Positions 33,919 to 42,002 of a stretch of 64,000 bases of DNA are shown here, one piece after another; position 1 is the first letter of the stretch; every line of letters starts with the position of its first letter. The translations under genes were made by a program, and so were the position numbers. This stretch comes from Nitrospira_D sp019636945 (GTDB lineage Bacteria; Nitrospirota; Nitrospiria; Nitrospirales; Nitrospiraceae), in NCBI RefSeq assembly GCF_047338595.1, contig NZ_JBLFBO010000010.1, forward strand, positions 44,029 to 108,028. The letters run 5' to 3'. Below the pieces are notes generated by a model. The model was not told the origin of the DNA. It searched no databases and saw nothing but the letters and a program-made list of their open reading frames with translations.

Positions 33919-34989
33919 ATGATCATCAGCCGCACACCCTTCCGCATCTCATTTTTCGGTGGTGGCACCGACTATCCGGTGTGGTTTCGGGAACATGGGG
34001 GCGCTGTGTTGGCAACGACCATCGACAAGTATTGTTACATCTCCTGCCGGTATCTGCCGCCGTTCTTTGAACACAGGACACGCATTGCCTACTCACGTAT
34101 CGAGCAAGCCAAATCGAATAATGAGATCAAACATCCTGCGGTCCGTGGTGTACTCCAGCATATGGGCATAACCGATGGTCTTGAAATTCACCACGATGGT
34201 GATTTGCCTGCGCGCACCGGATTGGGATCGAGTTCTTCGTTCACCGTCGGCCTATTGCATTCCTTGTACGCCTTGCAACACACCATGCCGAGCAAAGCAG
34301 AATTGGCTCAGACAGCGATTCACATCGAACAGAACGTCTTGCAGGAGTCCGTCGGCTGCCAGGATCAGGTGTTGGCGGCGCACGGCGGGTTGTGCCGCGT
34401 TAATTTTTCATCGAACGGTGACATCGGATACACATCGCTCGTGATGAAACCGGAGAGACTGACCGATTTTCAGGATCATCTATTGCTCTATTTTACAGGA
34501 TTTTCACGCACAGCATCCGAAATCGCGAAGGAGCAAATTGAAAAAACAAAGCAGCGGCGTGTCGAACTCTTCGCCATGTTACAGATGGTTCAAGAGGGTA
34601 TCTCGATCATGGTTGGAGATCGCGATCTCGGTGAGTTCGGTGAGTTGCTGCATGAGGCTTGGATGGTCAAGCGAGGTCTGACGTCCCAGATCACCACGCC
34701 GATGATCGACGACATCTACGATGCAGCAAGGAGAGCGGGAGCGCTTGGCGGCAAACTGCTTGGTGCAGGGGGTGGTGGATTTATGCTGTTCTTCGCCAAA
34801 CCGGAGGTGCATCAAAGAATCCATGCTGCCTTGCCTGGGCTTCTTCGGGTTCCCTTCCGATTCGAAGGGCTTGGCAGCCAGATCGTATTCTATCAACAGG
34901 AAACACCGATAGTGCGGGACTTTGGATGGACGGATGAGCAGGCGTCCGCCGCTGGTCGGAACGCATTCCCGTTGGAGAAAGCGGCATGA
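33919..34989 (+). CDS. hddA: GHMP-family sugar kinase, D-glycero-D-manno-heptose 7-phosphate kinase-like (HddA)
   Basis: 356 residues. N-terminus MIISRTPFRISFFGGGTDYP and the ATP-binding motif LPARTGLGSSSSFTVGLL are typical of HddA/FKP-like GHMP kinases, as is the C-terminal GALGGKLLGAGGGGFMLFFA. HddA phosphorylates C1 of heptose 7-phosphate for GDP activation. Its stop overlaps the nucleotidyltransferase start (ATGA), which is the expected next enzyme. The specific sugar is inferred; fucose-type kinases look alike. Confidence 0.83.
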   Translation: MIISRTPFRISFFGGGTDYPVWFREHGGAVLATTIDKYCYISCRYLPPFFEHRTRIAYSRIEQAKSNNEIKHPAVRGVLQHMGITDGLEIHHDGDLPARTGLGSSSSFTVGLLHSLYALQHTMPSKAELAQTAIHIEQNVLQESVGCQDQVLAAHGGLCRVNFSSNGDIGYTSLVMKPERLTDFQDHLLLYFTGFSRTASEIAKEQIEKTKQRRVELFAMLQMVQEGISIMVGDRDLGEFGELLHEAWMVKRGLTSQITTPMIDDIYDAARRAGALGGKLLGAGGGGFMLFFAKPEVHQRIHAALPGLLRVPFRFEGLGSQIVFYQQETPIVRDFGWTDEQASAAGRNAFPLEKAA

Positions 34990-35717
34990 CCATAGGTGCC
35001 GGTGGTTGTGATCTCGTCGTTCTGTGTGGTGGGCTTGGCACAAGGCTGCGTCCGGCGGTGAGCGACCGGCCGAAAGCAATGGCCCTAATTCATGACCGAC
35101 CTTTTCTCGATTTCATTCTTGAGCACTTTGTCGTTCACGGAATGACACGTATTATTCTGTGTACTGGATACCTGGGTGGGCATATCGCCCAGCGATACGC
35201 CGGTATACGGCATCCCTATGAAGTAGTGATTTCGCATGAGCCTTTCCCGATGGGAACGGCGGGCGCTGTCAAGCATGCGGCCGCCCTGATCCAGAGCGAT
35301 CCTTTCATGGTTGTCAACGGTGATTCGTTGATCGAAATTGATCCGAACCAGCTGCTCGAATTTCATGCTGCCAAGCAAGGATGGGCAACCATCGCACTAG
35401 CCTCAGCAGGAGCACGGAGTGACGTTGGTTTTGTGACGGTCAATTCACACGCACAAGTCACGGCGTTCACCGAGAAACAACCCGGTACGGTGCCGCAATA
35501 TCACAATGCCGGTCTGTATGTGTTCAGGAGGGATGTGCTGAAGGAGATTCCGGATCATCGCCTCTCATCCATTGAAAGAGACGTGCTCCCGGCGTTGCTG
35601 CCTCGCGGCGTGTACGGATTTGTCAGCACCGTCGCGCTATACGATATCGGCACCCCGGAGCGGCTGGCAGAGTTCGCAAGCTCTCGGCATGAGTGGCGGG
35701 GAGGAGTCCTGTCATGA
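34986..35717 (+). CDS. hddC: Sugar-phosphate nucleotidyltransferase, HddC-like
   Basis: 243 residues with the nucleotidyltransferase signature LCGGLGTRLRPAVSDRPKAM, the VNGDSLIEID metal-binding region, and a C-terminal YDIGTPERLAEF. This resembles D-glycero-D-manno-heptose 1-phosphate guanylyltransferase (HddC) and RmlA/GlmU-like enzymes. Coupling to the GHMP kinase through ATGA supports a shared substrate. The phosphatase (GmhB) and isomerase (GmhA) of the heptose route are not in the window. Confidence 0.83.
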   Translation: MTIGAGGCDLVVLCGGLGTRLRPAVSDRPKAMALIHDRPFLDFILEHFVVHGMTRIILCTGYLGGHIAQRYAGIRHPYEVVISHEPFPMGTAGAVKHAAALIQSDPFMVVNGDSLIEIDPNQLLEFHAAKQGWATIALASAGARSDVGFVTVNSHAQVTAFTEKQPGTVPQYHNAGLYVFRRDVLKEIPDHRLSSIERDVLPALLPRGVYGFVSTVALYDIGTPERLAEFASSRHEWRGGVLS

Positions 35718-35769
35718 TCGCCGTCAGAAACTGGCGGATGGAAGAGTTTGTGAGCCGCAGAGGATTGCG

Positions 35770-36972
35770 ATGACCTATTCTCATGCATTGACGACATTGC
35801 CGTTTTCTTCTCGAGGAGATCGGCTCATCGGCCAGGAGATGTTCAAGGTGTTGGATCGAGCCCAGAGCCTGGAGCTGGACGGGCAATATGTCTATCACCT
35901 TGAGCTGGGCAACCCGCGTATGGCACCTCCCACTGAAATTATCGAGGCGACCGTGGAGGCCGTCCGGGGGAGGCAACTTGGGTATACCCCGATGGGAGGC
36001 CTTCGCGAATTACGGACCGCCCTGGCTGCTCGGTACGCTTTGAGAACCGGACGAATCCTCGACGACAGTCATGTCGTGATCAGCCCGGCGAACTTGCTGA
36101 TCAGCCAGTTTCTGGACCTCACGTGCAATCCCGGCGACAGAGTTGTGCTCTTCACTCCGGCATTTCCATCGTATTGGGCGGCGACGGCGCACATAGGTCT
36201 TGACGTGACATCAGTTTCGTTGGCGCAAGACAACGGGTTTCATCTGTCTGAGGCACATATTGAAGCAGCCATCTCTGCATCTCCTAAAGCCATCATTGTC
36301 AATTCCGCCAACAATCCAACAGGTGCCGTCTATACCAGGGCAATGCTGGAACTGCTGGCGCAACGGTGTGACCAGGAGAGTATTTGGCTGTTGAGCGACG
36401 AAACCTACGGCGAGTTGTCTTTCAGTTGGCCATTCTTCAGTTTGGCTTCATGTGACATGCCTCAGTTGGTCGTGATGTCATCTTTTTCGAAACTGTGTTC
36501 GATTCCTGGATACCGTATCGGCTATGCGATCGCACATCCTTCAGTCGCAGAGAAGCTGGCACTCTCATCATCCACGCTAATCTCCTGTTTGCCGGCGTTC
36601 ACTCAACTGGGATGTCTTGCGGGTCTTCCGATACTCGATCAATACGTTGCGCAGGTCAAGGCACATTGTAACCGCGTGGCAAGCACGTGTGCCGCTTCTG
36701 TCAACGGCTCGGGAATTTTGCGCACGGCCTCGCCGGAATCAGGCTTCTACTTGTTTGTCGATATCGGTGGGACGGGCCTGGACGATATGACGTTCTGTAA
36801 ACAGCTGCTGGAAGAACGACATACCGCGGTGACACCGGGACGAAGTTTTGGCGCCAACTGCTCCACCTTTATCCGGATCGCCACCTGCGGACAAGAGCAG
36901 GATGTCATGGAAGGTGTTCGACGTGTCGTGGCATTGGCCCATGATGTTGGAGGCATGCATGTCGCAGCGTAG
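35770..36972 (+). CDS. PLP-dependent class I/II aminotransferase
   Basis: 400 residues from the ATG at 35770 (AGAGGA 6 nt upstream); an upstream open frame to 35572 overlaps the previous gene and is unlikely. Hallmarks: LGYTPMGGLRELRTALAARY, NSANNPTGAVYTRAMLELLA, SDETYGELSF and the PLP lysine in SSFSKLCSIPGYRIGYA, plus ATCGQEQDV near the arginine that binds the carboxylate. It belongs to the aspartate aminotransferase fold group, which acts on amino acids, so its place in a sugar island is not obvious. Confidence 0.85.
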   Translation: MTYSHALTTLPFSSRGDRLIGQEMFKVLDRAQSLELDGQYVYHLELGNPRMAPPTEIIEATVEAVRGRQLGYTPMGGLRELRTALAARYALRTGRILDDSHVVISPANLLISQFLDLTCNPGDRVVLFTPAFPSYWAATAHIGLDVTSVSLAQDNGFHLSEAHIEAAISASPKAIIVNSANNPTGAVYTRAMLELLAQRCDQESIWLLSDETYGELSFSWPFFSLASCDMPQLVVMSSFSKLCSIPGYRIGYAIAHPSVAEKLALSSSTLISCLPAFTQLGCLAGLPILDQYVAQVKAHCNRVASTCAASVNGSGILRTASPESGFYLFVDIGGTGLDDMTFCKQLLEERHTAVTPGRSFGANCSTFIRIATCGQEQDVMEGVRRVVALAHDVGGMHVAA

Positions 36973-38467
36973 TGATGTCCTGTTTGTGACGCCACCAAGC
37001 CGTGTGCAGGTTTATCAGAGTCTCAGTCGCGATTTGGCTGCGATTGAGCCCCCTGTATGGGCAGGAATGATGGCATCCTTCATTCGGGATCGTGGGTATG
37101 ACGTCGGGATTCTAGATGCGGAGGCGAAAGGATTTACCCATGTGCAAACCGCCCATGCCATTGCACAGGCCGATCCCCGCTTGGTGGTGTTCGTCATTTA
37201 TGGACAGCAGCCCTCTGCTTCAACGCAATGCATGCCGGCTGGGAGGCGCGTCTGCGAAGAGCTGCGGGCTTTGTCAGATGTTCCGACGCTGGTGATGGGG
37301 ACGCATCCGTCGGCGTTGCCCAGACGAACACTGCTGGAAGAGCCCTATACCTACGTGTGTCAGGGAGAAGGACCGTACACTGTGCTGGGACTTCTGCGGC
37401 TACTGCGGGATGGTGTGGGATCGCTCAAGGACGTGCCGGGCTTGTGGTATCAGGAGCAGAGTCAGATCCACTCGAATCCACCTGCGCCGCTGATTGCCGA
37501 TCTGGACCGGGAGTTGTCGGGGCAAGGCTGGGAGTTGCTCGAGATGAGTCGCTATCGTGCCCACAATTGGCACTGCTTCGACCGTCTCGAGGCGCGCAGC
37601 CCCTACGCTTCGTTACAAACGAGCCTGGGATGCCCATTTAAATGTTCGTTTTGTTGCATCAATGCGCCGTTTGACACGCCGATGCTTCGTACCTGGAGTC
37701 CCGATCATGTCATTCGTCTGATTGATCGGCTGGTCCTAGACTATGGCGTCACCAACATCAAGATTCCGGACGAGATGTTTGTGTTGAACCGGCGGCATGT
37801 GCTGGGTATTTGCGACCGGATCATTGAGCGAGGCTACCACCTTAATATTTGGGCCTATGCTCGTGTGGATACCGTACAAGACCAGGTCCTCGAAAAACTG
37901 AAGGCGGCTGGGTTCAACTGGCTGGGGCTGGGTATCGAGTCCGGCAGCCAACATGTCCGCGACGGCGTAGAGAAAGGGCGGTTCGGAGACCGGGAGATCG
38001 TCGCAACGGTAGAGCGCATTCGGTCGCATGGTATTTATGTCGCGGCCAATTACATTTTTGGGTTGCCTGACGACACGCTGGCCAGCATGCGGACGACACT
38101 GGATTTGGCGCTCGAACTGAACACGGAGTGGGCCAATTTCTACTGTGCAATGGCCTATCCGGGATCACCCTTATATGCCCTGGCAAGAGACAAGGGGTGG
38201 CCGCTGCCTGATGATTCAGGAGGACCAGGGTGGATCGGGTATTCACAGCATGCCTATGAGGCGCTGCCCTTACCGACTGAACAGTTGTCGGCCACCGACG
38301 TATTGGATTTTCGTGATCGAGCATTTCTGGAGTATTTCCAGCACCCGTCGTATCTCGGGTTGCTGCACCGGACTTTTGGCCCGCATGTGGCTGATCATGT
38401 CATGGAGATGTGTTCTCATCACGTCCAACGGCGTCATCACGACGCCACGGCCATACCGGCGGTCTGA
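36959..38467 (+). CDS. Cobalamin-binding-type radical SAM protein (first)
   Basis: 502 residues from the ATG at 36959 (GGAGG 5 nt upstream), overlapping the aminotransferase by 14 nt. N-terminal B12-binding-like domain (about 1-150, with VTPPSRVQVYQSLSRDLAAI and GMMASFIRDRGYDVGILDAE). Radical SAM cluster motif C225-x3-C229-x2-C232 (GCPFKCSFC). Then GLGIESGSQHVRDGVEKGRF and AANYIFGLPDD. Class B family members methylate or rearrange unreactive carbons. The substrate is unknown; context suggests a sugar nucleotide or a glycan. Confidence 0.85.
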   Translation: MSQRSDVLFVTPPSRVQVYQSLSRDLAAIEPPVWAGMMASFIRDRGYDVGILDAEAKGFTHVQTAHAIAQADPRLVVFVIYGQQPSASTQCMPAGRRVCEELRALSDVPTLVMGTHPSALPRRTLLEEPYTYVCQGEGPYTVLGLLRLLRDGVGSLKDVPGLWYQEQSQIHSNPPAPLIADLDRELSGQGWELLEMSRYRAHNWHCFDRLEARSPYASLQTSLGCPFKCSFCCINAPFDTPMLRTWSPDHVIRLIDRLVLDYGVTNIKIPDEMFVLNRRHVLGICDRIIERGYHLNIWAYARVDTVQDQVLEKLKAAGFNWLGLGIESGSQHVRDGVEKGRFGDREIVATVERIRSHGIYVAANYIFGLPDDTLASMRTTLDLALELNTEWANFYCAMAYPGSPLYALARDKGWPLPDDSGGPGWIGYSQHAYEALPLPTEQLSATDVLDFRDRAFLEYFQHPSYLGLLHRTFGPHVADHVMEMCSHHVQRRHHDATAIPAV

Positions 38468-38488
38468 CCAAAGCCGCGAAGGAGTCCT

Positions 38489-40318
38489 ATGATCAAAGTG
38501 GCGGACTACATTATCAATACGCTCGCAGAACGAGGCATCGACAAGATATTCGTCGTCTATGGCGCGGCCAACGGCGACTTGATCGATGCGTTCACCAGGA
38601 CGGCAGCCACGGAGTATGTGGCGGTCATGCACGAACAGGCCGGCGGATTCGCCGCGGAAGGGTATGCCAAGGTCAAAGGCATTCCCGGTGTGGCGATCGC
38701 GACGAGCGGACCAGGTGGCATGAATCTTCTCACATCGATGGGGAATTGTTTCTATGACTCGATTCCTTGTGTGTTTTTGACCGGTCAGATCAACTCGAGG
38801 TTTCTGCGGCCTGATCCTTCGATTCGGCAGGTCGGATTTCAAGAAACGGACATCGTTGCAATGGCAGCGCCGGTGACGAAGTACGCCAAGATGCTCGTGA
38901 AGGCGGAGGACGTCCGCTACGAAGTGGAAAAGGCGTTGTGGCTCTGCCAAAGCGGACGCCCCGGGCCAGTCTTACTCGATATTCCGCTCGATATTCAAAA
39001 AGCCAAGATTGATGTGAAGCAATTGGTTGGGTTCGAGCCGCCAGCCGTCGCCGGCTACGACCTGGATGTGGTGGACCGGCAGATCCACAAGTTGCTGGAT
39101 GATCTCCGATGGGCGGAACGGCCGGTTATCCTCGTAGGCGGGGGCGTCCGGCTGTCTGACGCGCAGGACGACGTTCGCGAGCTGGGACGTCGGTTGAAGA
39201 TTCCTTGCTTCCCGACCTGGAACGCGTTGGACGTTATTACGTCCGACTATGAGTTCTATGGCGGGCGTATCGGGACTTACGGAGGTGCTGGGCGGAACTT
39301 CGGCATTCAGAACAGCGATCTCCTGATCTCGATCGGCAGCCGGATTTCCGGACGCATCACGGGAGGCAATGTGCAGAGTTTTGCCAGGCAGGCCAGAAAA
39401 TACTTGGTCGAAATCGATCCGGCTATGGTGCAGCGGAAGTTCCAGCAAGTGCCGTTCGACGTCAACATCCTCTGCGACGCCAAGGCGTTCGTGCGGCGGC
39501 TGCTGGTCGCGCTGGACAAGAATCCGAAAGCGATTCCTCACCGTGCGAGCTGGACCGAACGGGTGATGGAATGGAAGCGGAAGTACGATCCCGTGCGCTC
39601 CGACTTCTTCAAGCAGAAAGAAAAGGTCCACCCCTATGCCTTCATGCGCCGCCTGTCCGAGAAGATGGGTGCGACCGACGTCCTGGTCGGTGATTGCGGC
39701 GGCAACATCGTCGTCAGCAACCATGCATTCGAGACCAAGTACGGACAGCGCAACCTGACGAACAATGGTAATTCGCCGATGGGTTTTTCCTTTGCCGGAG
39801 CCATGGGGGCCTGGTTCGCGGATCCAACCCGCCAGGTGGTCTGCACGATCGGTGACGGCGGTTTCAATATGAACCTGCAAGAGTTGCAGACGTTCCTCAA
39901 CTATGGTGTGAAGGTCAAAACGTTCATTTTGAACAACCATATTTACGGGATCACCAAAGCGTATCAGGAGACCAACTTCCAGGGGCGTGCTGAGGCTTGC
40001 GGTCCGAAGGGGTATCGTCCGCCAGACTTTCTTAAATTGGCAGAGGCGTATGGCATCAAAACAGTGGCGATCGGTAACCATGCCGAAATGGACGCCAAGA
40101 TCGATGAAGTGCTGCAGTACGACGGACCGGTGGTCTGTGACGTAGATATGGATGAGTACCATACCTACGAACCGAGAATCTTCGGATGGAAGACGCCGAT
40201 CGAAGACATGTACCCCTACCTCTCGCGCGAGGAGTTCAGGGACAACATGGTGGTCGAGCCGGTGGAAGGATGGATGTGTCCAGAATATCCAGATGTTGTG
40301 AAGTCGATGCAGCCGTGA
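38489..40318 (+). CDS. ThDP-dependent enzyme, acetolactate synthase large-subunit-like
   Basis: 609 residues with the three-domain POX/AHAS layout: Pyr domain with catalytic Glu49 (VMHEQAGGFAAEGYAKVKG), a central domain (about 190-330, ILVGGGVRLSDAQDDVRELG), and the PP domain with the ThDP motif GDG (455-457) to NN (482-483), GDG-x24-NN. Not next to an ilvN regulatory subunit or other branched-chain amino acid genes. YerE, a flavin- and ThDP-dependent relative, adds an acetaldehyde unit to a 4-keto-3,6-dideoxy sugar in yersiniose formation; that role fits this island but is inference. AAGGAG precedes the ATG. Confidence 0.85.
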   Translation: MIKVADYIINTLAERGIDKIFVVYGAANGDLIDAFTRTAATEYVAVMHEQAGGFAAEGYAKVKGIPGVAIATSGPGGMNLLTSMGNCFYDSIPCVFLTGQINSRFLRPDPSIRQVGFQETDIVAMAAPVTKYAKMLVKAEDVRYEVEKALWLCQSGRPGPVLLDIPLDIQKAKIDVKQLVGFEPPAVAGYDLDVVDRQIHKLLDDLRWAERPVILVGGGVRLSDAQDDVRELGRRLKIPCFPTWNALDVITSDYEFYGGRIGTYGGAGRNFGIQNSDLLISIGSRISGRITGGNVQSFARQARKYLVEIDPAMVQRKFQQVPFDVNILCDAKAFVRRLLVALDKNPKAIPHRASWTERVMEWKRKYDPVRSDFFKQKEKVHPYAFMRRLSEKMGATDVLVGDCGGNIVVSNHAFETKYGQRNLTNNGNSPMGFSFAGAMGAWFADPTRQVVCTIGDGGFNMNLQELQTFLNYGVKVKTFILNNHIYGITKAYQETNFQGRAEACGPKGYRPPDFLKLAEAYGIKTVAIGNHAEMDAKIDEVLQYDGPVVCDVDMDEYHTYEPRIFGWKTPIEDMYPYLSREEFRDNMVVEPVEGWMCPEYPDVVKSMQP

Positions 40319-40364
40319 GGATGGAGTTTGTGATCATTCGAGCGGGACGGACCGGAGGTATGAG

Positions 40365-41981
40365 ATGAAGGTGCTTTTCCTCTATCCAAGCTGGACAGGA
40401 TCCTACGGCCTGTTTGGTCATTTTGCGAGACGGAACTCGACCTGGCCTCCGCTGAATCTGGCTCTGCTGGCTGCGATCTCCGAACGGCATGGTCACGAGG
40501 TGACCATCATGGACGGTGAAGCCGAGCAGATCACACTAGAGGACATGGCTCAACGGGCGGTGGCGCTCAAACCAGACATGATCGGATTGACTGCGACAAG
40601 TCCATTTTTCCATATCAGTAAGGCAGTTGCGGAAGGGATCAAACGCATCGCCCCGCACATTCCAATTGCCGTGGGTGGTCCTCACATCACCATCATGAAG
40701 GAACAGGCGCTGCTTGCCGCATTTGACTATGCGTTTATTGGAGAAGCCGAACAGTCATGGCCGGAGTTTCTCAGCCGGTATGAGAAGAAGCAAGATCTCT
40801 CATCCGTAGCCGGGATCATTTATCGAGATCAAGGTCGGGTAGTTTCGACGGGACAGCCAGCGGATATTACCAATCTGGATGTACTGCCGGCTCCCGCCAG
40901 GCATCGCCTGAACATGCCGTTGTACAAGCTAGGCACGCTTCGTGGTCGACTGCCGTTCACGTCGATTCAGACGATGCGAGGCTGCCCCTGGAAATGCATT
41001 TTCTGTGCATCCGAGGCCTTGAAGACAACCCAAATGAGAGTGCGGTCACCGCGTTCGGTGGTCGATGAAATAAAGCAGGTGGTTGAGCGGTTTGGGACCA
41101 GACATTTCTATATTGTCGATGACGTGATGACATTGTGGAAGGACCATATTCTGGAAATCTGTGACCTCATCGACCAGGAAGGATTGAAGATCACGTTTGA
41201 AGGCAGCACCCGGGCGAATCTCGTTGAGGACGAGATTATGGCGCGTCTGGTGCAGAGCGGCTTAATTCGATTGTCCTTTGGGTTGGAAACGGTAGATCCT
41301 GAGATCCGGCGAACCATGAAGAAGCAGGTGCCATTGGAGCACTACGTCAGGGCCAATGGTATCTGTAATAAGTACGGTGTTGAAGCCTTGAACAGCGTGA
41401 TGATCGGGCTGCCTGGCGAGACGAGGGATACGGTTCGAGCGACGCTGCGGTTTCTACGCAATGCGCGGGAAGTCAAACAGGCAAACTTTGCCATTGCCGT
41501 GCCGTATCCAGGAACAGAGTTTCACGAATTGGCGGTAAAAGGGGATAAAGGTGTGAAGTTGATGACGAAGGACTTTTCAGAGTATCGACGCTATGGGTCC
41601 GCCGTCACGGCCGTCGGCGATCTGACACCTCAAGATTTAATCGATCTGCAAAACGAAGGTTTTGTCAGCATCTACAGCGCCCCCTGGCGCTGGATTCCTA
41701 TGCTCCAAAAGCATGGTGCGATCGGGGGATCGCTTATGTTGATACGAGTCGCACGGCTTCTGTCGAAGAAGCTGTTCGCGCCGTCCGGTCAACGGCAGAG
41801 TGAGCAATTGGTCAGTCTGGGTGATGGTGGTTTCGGGAGTGTTCAGGATATGCCGGTGGCGATGATGGCTGATCAGGCACCGATGACCAGTTCACCAGAC
41901 CTCTTACAGATCGAATCTCCGGAGAGGGACCTTGTCGCTCCAGCCGGCCACTATGGATCGCCAGCCAGGCCGAACGGCTGA
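40365..41981 (+). CDS. Cobalamin-binding-type radical SAM protein (second)
   Basis: 538 residues. The N-terminal B12-binding-like domain (about 1-150) has VLFLYPSWTGSYGLFGHFAR, LKPDMIGLTATSPFFHISKA and IAVGGPHITI; the radical SAM motif is C207-x3-C211-x2-C214 (GCPWKCIFC). SFGLETVDPEIRRTMKKQVP and MIGLPGETRDT follow. It differs from the first radical SAM protein in layout and sequence, so it is not a recent duplicate. The last 90 residues are variable. Lies between the ThDP enzyme and the large glycosyltransferase. Confidence 0.85.
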   Translation: MKVLFLYPSWTGSYGLFGHFARRNSTWPPLNLALLAAISERHGHEVTIMDGEAEQITLEDMAQRAVALKPDMIGLTATSPFFHISKAVAEGIKRIAPHIPIAVGGPHITIMKEQALLAAFDYAFIGEAEQSWPEFLSRYEKKQDLSSVAGIIYRDQGRVVSTGQPADITNLDVLPAPARHRLNMPLYKLGTLRGRLPFTSIQTMRGCPWKCIFCASEALKTTQMRVRSPRSVVDEIKQVVERFGTRHFYIVDDVMTLWKDHILEICDLIDQEGLKITFEGSTRANLVEDEIMARLVQSGLIRLSFGLETVDPEIRRTMKKQVPLEHYVRANGICNKYGVEALNSVMIGLPGETRDTVRATLRFLRNAREVKQANFAIAVPYPGTEFHELAVKGDKGVKLMTKDFSEYRRYGSAVTAVGDLTPQDLIDLQNEGFVSIYSAPWRWIPMLQKHGAIGGSLMLIRVARLLSKKLFAPSGQRQSEQLVSLGDGGFGSVQDMPVAMMADQAPMTSSPDLLQIESPERDLVAPAGHYGSPARPNG

Positions 41982-42002
41982 GCGCAGGCAGGACTAACGC
42001 GG

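Noticed and set aside
38972..40162. 396-codon minus-strand open frame opposite the ThDP enzyme gene
   Set aside because: The plus strand encodes a full-length enzyme with all ThDP motifs; the antisense frame has no recognisable domain and follows from GC-rich codon use.
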